Part shown: in pieces, positions 1 through 4,259 of the stretch
How the letters are laid out: each line of letters starts with the position of its first letter
Numbering within the stretch: the first letter of the stretch is position 1
Assembly (NCBI GenBank): GCA_016873375.1
Contig: VGXJ01000131.1
Span: forward strand, 1-5,511
DNA from: Phycisphaerae bacterium
Lineage (GTDB): Bacteria; Planctomycetota; Phycisphaerae; Phycisphaerales; SM1A02
Direction of reading: 5' to 3'
DNA length: 5,511 nucleotides
The notes under the pieces: model-generated
What the model saw: only the letters and a program-made list of their open reading frames with translations
Told to the model about the DNA's origin: nothing
Databases searched by the model: none
Position numbers and translations under genes: made by a program

Positions 1-2
1 CG

Positions 3-803
3 ACGCGTCTGAGATCGATCGTCGCGTCCTTGAAGGAGCAGTCAGCCGACCCTGAACGCACCGTGGCCGTGGGCACTGCCGTTGGCCACGCGCGCGCCGC
101 GGGTCTTGCCGCCAAACGCATGATCGGGTTTCCCCCAAGCGCAACTCGGCTGGCCCGCTGGACGCTTGGTCATGGCCGCGTGGTGGCGTGGGGCGATTGG
201 CGTGCGGGTGTTCCCGACGGCGTGTCATGGGCCGAGCGAGCACCGACCTTGTGGCATGCCGTGGCGCCATCGGAGTGGAGCCCGGAGCCCGGTGCGCCGC
301 TGGTGCTCTGGTGCGGCGAGCCTGCCTCCTCGACCTGTGCCTTGATGGCTGTCGAGGTGGTGGCACGATTGGCGCTGCTCGGCCGCCAAGCCCGCGTCGT
401 CGTTGCGCCGGGTGCAGCCCGCATGGACCGCGCCCGAGCGCTCGCCCGTGACATGCAACTGGATGATGCGCTCATCGTGCTCGATGACGAAGCCGCGCTT
501 GCTTCGATCGCCTCCCAGGCCGCCGTTGCCGTGGCTGCACCGACCATCGATGGCTCGTGCACTGCCGCTACGCAGGTCAAGGTCCCCGAGTGCCTTGTGC
601 CATTCGCCGCGGCGGGAACGCCATGCCTTGCGCAGCTCGGATCATCCACTGAGTCGTGGGTCATCGCGCCGCAGGAGCCAGGGGTGGGCGGCCTGGCGCT
701 TCACCTTGCCCAGCTCCTTGGATCACCCCATGAGCTGGCCAAGGCCGCAGCACAGGCGCATGCCGCGGCTGCGATGCGTCGCGAAACGCTGCAGTCGGTG
801 TGA
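3..803 (+). CDS. glycosyltransferase-like protein, C-terminal part (5' end outside window)
   Basis: The reading frame is open to the left edge with no stop, so this is the 3' part of a longer gene; the TTG at 30 is only an internal codon. About 266 residues are visible. The middle resembles the nucleotide-sugar-binding half of GT-B (GT4-like) glycosyltransferases. A 'VPDGV' stretch is followed by a hydrophobic strand 'PLVLWCGEP' where GT4 proteins have 'vvlyvGrl'. A second strand 'ARVVVAPG' precedes a helix, and then comes 'QVKVPECLVPFAAAGTP', which matches the family pattern of a K/E-containing helix ending in A-G-x-P. The classical E-x7-E pair is not obvious, so catalytic activity is uncertain. 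The tail is alanine-rich and helical. The protein is probably cytoplasmic or membrane-peripheral and would transfer a sugar to an unknown acceptor. It ends 10 bp before the convergent amidohydrolase gene, and no terminator is visible between them. The call rests on fold-like patterns only. Confidence 0.55.
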   Translation, partial: TRLRSIVASLKEQSADPERTVAVGTAVGHARAAGLAAKRMIGFPPSATRLARWTLGHGRVVAWGDWRAGVPDGVSWAERAPTLWHAVAPSEWSPEPGAPLVLWCGEPASSTCALMAVEVVARLALLGRQARVVVAPGAARMDRARALARDMQLDDALIVLDDEAALASIASQAAVAVAAPTIDGSCTAATQVKVPECLVPFAAAGTPCLAQLGSSTESWVIAPQEPGVGGLALHLAQLLGSPHELAKAAAQAHAAAAMRRETLQSV

Positions 804-813
804 TCGCCGCGGG

Positions 814-1914
814 TCAGGCTGAGAGGAACGCCTCGACGGCGCCGCGGTAGAGCCACGACAGCCTCAAGGCATCCAGCCCAATGCCACGGATCCCGGGTGC
901 ATCAAGCGGGCCGTGCCGAACGGGATCGACCATCGCAAGATCCGGATCGCTGATCGGGCTTGGGCCGCTCCATCGGGTTTCCCAGAAGGTCCGCAGGGTC
1001 CAGTAGCGGCTCGCGTAGAGCTCGAAGGCCTCGCGCTCATCGCTGGCCTTTGCTGCCATCTCGGTCTTGCCGTCCATCGCGATCAGGTGGTCGTCGCTGG
1101 TCACGGTGTCGCTGCCGAACATGATGCGCGAGCGGTGTCGGTCGAGGAATGCGACCAGCTCATCGCAGGGGTGGAGCGAGAGTTCACGCACCATCCACTT
1201 GGTCGCGCTGGTATCGAGCCAGAGGTTGGCGTGGCGCGTCAGGAGGCCGTCCAGGAAGGCGAGGTCCTCGGGCCAGCCACCCATGTGCGCGACCAGCGTC
1301 GGCACGCGCCAGCGCTCAAGCATGGCCTCGAGCGGTTCGTAGTGCGAGCGCTTGGTGCCGTAGGTGGCGCTGTCCCGGTAGCGCGTGGCGAACCAGGTGT
1401 CAGGGTCGGCGCAGTGCACCATGAAGCGCATGCCCAGCGAGGCAGCGAGCTCGGCGGCATCCACGCGCGCGGCGGCGCCGAGGCCGAGCGCACCCGGATG
1501 ACCAGCCTCGATCGCGATGTCGGTTGCACGCGGTGCCGCCCAGAACTTGACGGTTCGCACGCCTTCCCGGTGGAAAGCACGGATCCGGTCGAGGTAGCCA
1601 GCCGTGTGCGCGTGCAGCCGGTCGGGGTCGGCGAAGTTCGGCACGGCGATGAAGCCGATGCGATCACCGAACACGGCGCGGATTGCGTCGAGCTGCTCGA
1701 GATGCGTCATCGAATGCAGACGCTCGATCCCGTACAGGTCGCAGCAGTCGCGCAGCAGGGCGGCTGCGCGGGCGCCGTTGACATGGAGGTGGGCATCGAT
1801 GATCGGTACGCACGGCGAGCCCAGGTGCGCGGCCTCGGCGCGGTAGTCCAGGCCAAATCGATTCGATGCCCCTCGAAAGAGGCCCGTTGCAGTGGAGCCC
1901 ACTCGCATGCCCAC
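814..1914 (-). CDS. amidohydrolase-2 family metal-dependent hydrolase
   Basis: The 366-residue protein has the metal-site landmarks of the amidohydrolase superfamily TIM barrel (Amidohydro_2 type, which includes hydrolases and non-oxidative decarboxylases). These are the D40-x-H42-x-H44 motif on strand 1 ('IIDAHLHV'), H167 in 'MVHCADPD', H210 in 'LVAHMGGWPEDL', and D269 in 'IMFGSDT'. K123 in 'TVKFWA' lies where some members carry extra active-site residues. The substrate cannot be read from the sequence. The longest start is GTG at 1914, with an in-frame ATG at 1908; neither has a strong Shine-Dalgarno. The codon just before the barrel is GTA, so a start immediately at the DxHxH strand is unlikely, and about 35 residues of N-terminal extension seem real. 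It lies 32 bp downstream of the flavin reductase-like gene on the same strand and is probably co-transcribed with it. Confidence 0.85.
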   Translation of the reverse strand: MGMRVGSTATGLFRGASNRFGLDYRAEAAHLGSPCVPIIDAHLHVNGARAAALLRDCCDLYGIERLHSMTHLEQLDAIRAVFGDRIGFIAVPNFADPDRLHAHTAGYLDRIRAFHREGVRTVKFWAAPRATDIAIEAGHPGALGLGAAARVDAAELAASLGMRFMVHCADPDTWFATRYRDSATYGTKRSHYEPLEAMLERWRVPTLVAHMGGWPEDLAFLDGLLTRHANLWLDTSATKWMVRELSLHPCDELVAFLDRHRSRIMFGSDTVTSDDHLIAMDGKTEMAAKASDEREAFELYASRYWTLRTFWETRWSGPSPISDPDLAMVDPVRHGPLDAPGIRGIGLDALRLSWLYRGAVEAFLSA

Positions 1915-1946
1915 GATCGTAGGCGGCAGCGACGCCGATCGATCGC

Positions 1947-2624
1947 TCAGCGCTTGCGGTTGGTTGACCCGCTTGCGGAGCGCGCCGCGCCGCGTGCCGG
2001 TGCCTTCTTCGCCACCGGGCGGATGCGCCGGGGCGTGGCCTTGGGCGTGGCGCTGCGGCGCACGGGTGCACTGGGTACGGGTTCAAGCGTGGTCGCGGCG
2101 GGCAGGTGACGCGTACGGAATACTGGCTTCTCCGGTGCCTCGACAGGACCCGCGCAGAGGCATGAGCCCGGGGCGTGCATGACTTGCGCGTGGTGCACCA
2201 TGCCGACATAGACCTCGAAGTCCGCATCGATGTCAAGGTGACGCACGAGCTCGCAATCGAAGAATGCGTGAGCGCGCTCAGGGACGACGCCACGGCTTGG
2301 TGCCGTGCGGTGGGGAATGCCCAGGAACGGATCGCCGCCGTGGTCGGGCGCGCGTGCAAACATGCGACGAAGGAGCGCGTCCTCCTTCGGGAGCACGCTC
2401 AGCGTGAAGTTGCGGCTGTCGCGGATGAGCGGGCTGATGACTTGGCCCTTCTCAAGCGCCACCATGAGCATGGGCGGGTGCATCGCGCACTGCTGAACGC
2501 ATCGCACGATGACACCTGTGCGGATCTCGCCAAAGGTGGCGGTCAGCAGCATGGCGGCATTGGGGATCAAGGCCAGAGCAGGGTCGGCGAGCGAACGTGT
2601 GAGCGGGGGGCGGTCGGTCAGCAT
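1947..2624 (-). CDS. flavin reductase-like (FMN-binding split barrel) protein with basic tail
   Basis: Residues about 15-160 of this 225-residue protein match the flavin reductase-like split-barrel family, which binds FMN/FAD and typically reduces flavin with NAD(P)H or supplies it to a partner oxygenase. Visible hallmarks are 'MLLTATFGEIRTGVIV' (strand pair near the flavin), 'HPPMLMVALEKG', 'ISPLIRDSRNFTLSVL' (the xxxSxxFxVNVL motif) and the late strand 'DFEVYVGMVHHAQV' (family pattern vGxV). Residues about 165-225 are a low-complexity extension rich in Arg, Lys, Ala and Pro, not part of the usual domain. The ATG at 2624 is supported by a Shine-Dalgarno GGGAGA at 2634-2629 and a good upstream promoter. 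It is the first gene of a likely two-gene operon with the amidohydrolase. The specific reaction is unknown. Confidence 0.8.
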   Translation of the reverse strand: MLTDRPPLTRSLADPALALIPNAAMLLTATFGEIRTGVIVRCVQQCAMHPPMLMVALEKGQVISPLIRDSRNFTLSVLPKEDALLRRMFARAPDHGGDPFLGIPHRTAPSRGVVPERAHAFFDCELVRHLDIDADFEVYVGMVHHAQVMHAPGSCLCAGPVEAPEKPVFRTRHLPAATTLEPVPSAPVRRSATPKATPRRIRPVAKKAPARGAARSASGSTNRKR

Positions 2625-2661
2625 GCAATCTCCCGTGGCAAATCAACGGGCCGGTCGACCG

Positions 2662-2689
2662 ATTATGACCTAAACATCTACAATATCAA
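2662..2689 (-). promoter_or_regulatory. sigma70-type promoter of the flavin reductase-amidohydrolase pair
   Basis: Read on the minus strand, TTGATA (2689-2684, 5 of 6 to TTGACA) is separated by 16 nt from CATAAT (2667-2662, 5 of 6 to TATAAT). The predicted start of transcription is near 2654, about 30 nt upstream of the ATG at 2624 and ahead of its Shine-Dalgarno. It sits in an AT-rich island that contrasts with the GC-rich surroundings. This is sequence matching only. Confidence 0.6.
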
Positions 2690-2747
2690 GACTTATGTTT
2701 TCCAAAGCCATGAGATTATCGATCAGGTGGGGGGAGACTTGAAAAAA

Positions 2748-2793
2748 TTGTCGCTGTGTGTTGCACGGTGGGGCGAAGTGTCGTACAGTGGGG
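2748..2793 (+). promoter_or_regulatory. mraZ promoter region with 10-bp-periodic MraZ-box-like repeats
   Basis: Four hexamers begin exactly 10 nt apart: GTGTTG (2758), GTGGGG (2768), GTGTCG (2778) and GTGGGG (2788). A weaker TTGTCG lies one period further upstream at 2748. MraZ is known in Escherichia coli to bind tandem TGGG-type repeats separated by 5 nt, which gives the same 10-bp period, and to repress its own operon. A further isolated GTGGGG lies out of register at 2727. A plausible sigma70 promoter overlaps the array: TTGCAC (2761-2766), 17 nt, TACAGT (2784-2789). Bound MraZ would then block RNA polymerase. The repeats are directly visible; their use as an operator is inference from the family. 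Confidence 0.6.
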
Positions 2794-2796
2794 CCT

Positions 2797-2800
2797 GAGG
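2797..2800 (+). promoter_or_regulatory. mraZ Shine-Dalgarno sequence
   Basis: GAGG ends 8 nt before the GTG at 2809 and decides that non-ATG start. The resulting protein begins 'MLFTSTYIHGLD', the normal beginning of MraZ. Confidence 0.65.
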
Positions 2801-2808
2801 TCACTTGA

Positions 2809-3225
2809 GTGCTCTTCACGTCCACCTACATCCACGGCCTCGACGCGAAGCGTCGTCTGGCGATCCCCGCCCAGTGGCGGGCGCGCTTGGACCCCACGGT
2901 CCACGGCGCTCGGATCATGGTGTCCCCGGGCTCGGGTGGCCGTCTCTGCCTGTGGACCGAACGGGAGTTCGAAGTGCAGGCGGAGCCGTTCCGATCGGGA
3001 TTGGTGAACGATGCCCAGGCCGCCAAGCGGGCGGCGCTGCTCTTCAGCAACAGCGATGCGCTCGAGGTCGACACCGCCGGCCGCATTCGCATCCCGGATC
3101 GGCTGCTCGACCTCTTCAAGCTCGAGGACAAGGTGGTCCTGCTGGGGGTGGGCAACCACATCGAACTCATCAGCGCGTCGCAGTACCGGGAGCCGACGCT
3201 GGAGGACATCACGGGCATGGAGTGA
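2809..3225 (+). CDS. mraZ: transcriptional regulator MraZ
   Basis: The 138-residue protein is of typical MraZ length and has the two tandem AbrB/SpoVT-like half domains. The first carries D12-x-K14-x-R16 in 'GLDAKRRLAIPAQWR' and the second D88-x-x-x-R92 in 'EVDTAGRIRIPDRL'; these DxxxR motifs are the DNA-contacting signature. The N-terminus 'MLFTSTYIHGLD' and the loop 'LCLWTEREFE' also fit. MraZ forms a ring-shaped oligomer on the nucleoid, binds TGGG-type repeats and controls the division and cell wall (dcw) cluster, including itself. The start is GTG, supported by GAGG 8 nt upstream. MraZ-box-like repeats lie just before it. Unusually, the following sequence is not rsmH, the normal partner, but a non-coding region with GGA-loop hairpins and then csrA. 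No terminator separates the mraZ stop from those hairpins, so they may share a transcript. Confidence 0.93.
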   Translation: MLFTSTYIHGLDAKRRLAIPAQWRARLDPTVHGARIMVSPGSGGRLCLWTEREFEVQAEPFRSGLVNDAQAAKRAALLFSNSDALEVDTAGRIRIPDRLLDLFKLEDKVVLLGVGNHIELISASQYREPTLEDITGME

Positions 3226-3256
3226 GCGCTTCGCGCTGCCTCCAACTCGAACGACC

Positions 3257-3490
3257 GCACCAGGACGGTGCATTGGGCGCAAGGATCGCACCCAATCGGG
3301 CACAAGGAAGGTGCCCGCACACGCTGGAACCCGCCTGCATGGACGCAGCCTGTTCCAGAATTTGACCGAACCACGGATGGTTCGGGCCACAGCCAAGGAT
3401 GGCGGTGGCGGCCTCAGGGACGAGGCATGGTGGGCGCAAGCCCGTTTCCGTCGATGCCCCTGCACCTCACAAGGGTGCAGGGGCATTTTT
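3257..3490 (+). ncRNA. putative CsrA-sequestering small RNA (CsrB/RsmZ-like)
   Basis: Seven consecutive stem-loops each present GGA in the apical loop. H1 is 3257-3271 (loop AGGAC). H2 is 3272-3296 (six outer pairs, a C/A mismatch, two inner pairs, loop AAGGATC). H3 is 3297-3317 (seven pairs, loop AAGGAAG). H4 is 3324-3358 (seven outer pairs, an internal loop, CTGC/GCAG, loop ATGGAC). H5 is 3366-3385 (seven pairs, loop ACGGAT). H6 is 3387-3408 (four plus three pairs around one A/G mismatch, loop AAGGAT). H7 is 3411-3426 (five pairs, loop AGGGAC). A GGGC-GCAA-GCCC hairpin (3432-3443) and a strong terminator follow. GGA in a hairpin loop, ideally ANGGAN, is the known CsrA/RsmE site, and sponge RNAs carry many of them. 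The next gene is csrA. The 5' end is unknown: no clear promoter or GacA-type box is visible, so it may be processed from the mraZ 3' UTR. Stems and loops were found by eye. Confidence 0.78.
3454..3490 (+). terminator. rho-independent terminator of the small RNA / mraZ transcript
   Basis: A perfect 13-bp stem (3454-3466 paired with 3474-3486, mainly G and C) with a 7-nt loop is followed directly by a T run (3486-3490). The T run lies only on the plus-strand downstream side, so termination is for plus-strand transcripts. It closes the GGA-loop region and separates it from the csrA leader. Confidence 0.92.
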
Positions 3491-3660
3491 ATGGACTTCT
3501 AAAGATAACCCGCTGCCGGAACACGACTTTTGTTCATCTGAGGCGAGGGGAATCCCGAATGAGGGGGGTACCCTACGTTGACCCGGGTGTGTTGCCTGGG
3601 TCAGCCACCGCACGGTGCGAACGGATGCGCGCGGTGGCCAGTCTGGGCAGGAGGTCCGCA
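3491..3660 (+). promoter_or_regulatory. csrA leader with possible CsrA autoregulatory hairpin
   Basis: There is no gene in this 170-nt stretch. Two adjacent hairpins precede csrA. The first has a nine-pair stem (3579-3587 with 3595-3603, one G-U). The second has an eight-pair perfect stem (3604-3611 with 3631-3638) whose inner part can pair again (3615-3619 with 3626-3630) to expose loop AACGGA. The Shine-Dalgarno AGGAGG (3649-3654) itself contains GGA. In known systems CsrA represses csrA by bridging GGA sites in the leader and at the Shine-Dalgarno. No convincing sigma70 promoter was found, although the AT-richer part just after the terminator (3491-3535) is the likeliest place for one. The autoregulatory role is inferred. 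Confidence 0.45.
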
Positions 3661-3897
3661 GTGCTGGTCATTACCCGTCACGTTGGCGAAGAAGTCATCA
3701 TCGGAAATCCCGCAGCTCCGCTGGGGACGATCCGCATCGCCGCTATCAAGGGTGATCGCGTCCGAATCGCGTTCGACTTCCCTCGAGAGATGCCAGTCCA
3801 CCGCAGCGAGGTGGCCAAGGAGATCCTCGAGGAGCAGCAGCAGCGGCGCACCGACATCGCCGGTCGCATCAACGAAGACGGCACGGCCGGGGCGTGA
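3661..3897 (+). CDS. csrA: carbon storage regulator CsrA (RsmA)
   Basis: CsrA is a small dimeric RNA-binding protein that controls translation and stability of mRNAs carrying GGA motifs near the ribosome binding site. The 78-residue product begins 'MLVITRHVGEEVIIG', matching the family start (ML-LTR--GE-I-IG). It continues with 'IKGDRVRIAFDFPREMPVHRSEV', matching the KG--VRIG--AP---VHREE core. The RNA-contacting arginine equivalent to R44 of E. coli CsrA is R48 here, because about four residues are inserted in the loop after G15 ('NPAAPLG'). Position 4 is Ile instead of Leu. A charged, Glu/Gln-rich helix and short tail follow. The start is GTG, set by AGGAGG 6 nt upstream; a longer in-frame extension to 3268 would run through the structured RNA and is not credible. 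It follows the putative CsrA-binding RNA and converges on the NifU-like gene. Confidence 0.93.
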   Translation: MLVITRHVGEEVIIGNPAAPLGTIRIAAIKGDRVRIAFDFPREMPVHRSEVAKEILEEQQQRRTDIAGRINEDGTAGA

Positions 3898-3962
3898 GGT
3901 CCGGGCGGCCTGGCCCGTGATGCGCCGGGCACCGATGGCTCTGGCCCGGGTAGCGGTGCCAC

Positions 3963-4223
3963 TCAGTTCAGCGATTCAACCGAGACGATCTCAGGGATCC
4001 GCTCCCGCAGCAGCCGTTCGATGCCTCCGCGAAGGGTCATCGACTTGCTCGGGCAGGTGACGCAGGCACCGAGGAAGCGCAGCACCACCCGACCCTGGGC
4101 TGCGCTGACCAACTCCACATCGCCCCCGTCATCTCGAATGCCGGGTCGCACCAGGTCCAAGACAGCCTGAACCCGCTCGTCGAGCGATCCGTGGATCTGG
4201 GTCGTGTCAGGGACCATCTGCAA
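3963..4223 (-). CDS. NifU-like C-terminal domain protein (Fe-S cluster carrier)
   Basis: The 86-residue protein is essentially one Nfu/NifU C-terminal domain. 'RVQAVLDLVRPGIRDDGGDVELV' is followed by strands and then 'GACVTCPSKSMTLRGGIERLLRERIPEI', with C54-x-x-C57 as the cysteine pair that holds a bridging [4Fe-4S] cluster between two monomers. Such proteins pass Fe-S clusters from the assembly machinery to target enzymes in the cytoplasm. The longest start is TTG at 4223, with GGAGG at 4240-4236 somewhat far upstream. The ATG at 4217 is equally plausible and would suit a leaderless mRNA from the TACACT hexamer at 4229-4224. No Fe-S assembly genes are adjacent; it is divergent from the lipoprotein gene and convergent with csrA. 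Confidence 0.9.
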   Translation of the reverse strand: MQMVPDTTQIHGSLDERVQAVLDLVRPGIRDDGGDVELVSAAQGRVVLRFLGACVTCPSKSMTLRGGIERLLRERIPEIVSVESLN

Positions 4224-4252
4224 AGTGTAGTCCGGCCTCCGATCCGTACACT
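4224..4252. promoter_or_regulatory. divergent promoter region with TACACT dyad
   Basis: Between the two divergent start codons, AGTGTA (4224-4229) and TACACT (4247-4252) form an inverted repeat with a 17-nt spacer. Read on each strand, TACACT matches 4 of 6 bases of a -10 box and lies 6-7 nt before an ATG (4217 on minus, 4260 on plus). Transcripts would then start at or next to the ATG. No good -35 is present on either side. A regulator-binding dyad is the alternative reading. Confidence 0.35.
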
Positions 4253-4259
4253 ATGCACC

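Noticed and set aside
913..2109. Long plus-strand open frame opposite the amidohydrolase
   Set aside because: The minus strand carries clear metal-binding motifs; the plus frame has no recognisable domain and is a typical high-GC antisense shadow.
2652..2661. Perfect 10-bp palindrome CGGTCGACCG at the predicted start of the flavin reductase transcript
   Set aside because: Short GC-rich palindromes are common by chance here and there is no second copy; an operator cannot be supported.
2175..2798. Plus-strand frame opposite the flavin reductase-like gene, running into the mraZ promoter
   Set aside because: It has no domain signal and is antisense to a recognisable family protein with a good promoter and Shine-Dalgarno.
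3225..3237. Small AGCGC/GCGCT hairpin overlapping the mraZ stop codon
   Set aside because: It has a three-base loop, no GGA and no T run, so it is left out of the RNA model and is not a terminator.
3257..3426. Reading the hairpin array as a riboswitch, tRNA-like element or CRISPR repeats
   Set aside because: Stem sequences differ from each other, spacing is irregular and only the loop GGA recurs, which fits protein-binding loops and not direct repeats or a single ligand fold.
3500..3520. TAAAG followed by TGCCGGAA, reminiscent of a flagellar sigma (FliA) promoter before csrA
   Set aside because: The spacing is far too short for TAAAG-N15-GCCGATAA and the second half matches poorly.
3268..3897. 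A 209-codon frame that would extend CsrA upstream through the non-coding region
   Set aside because: It crosses the hairpin array, terminator and csrA Shine-Dalgarno, and only the part from GTG 3661 matches CsrA.
3928..3960. GGCACCG/CGGTGCC inverted repeat between csrA and the NifU-like gene
   Set aside because: It has a 19-nt loop and no T run on either strand, so I do not call it a terminator, though it may help end convergent transcripts.
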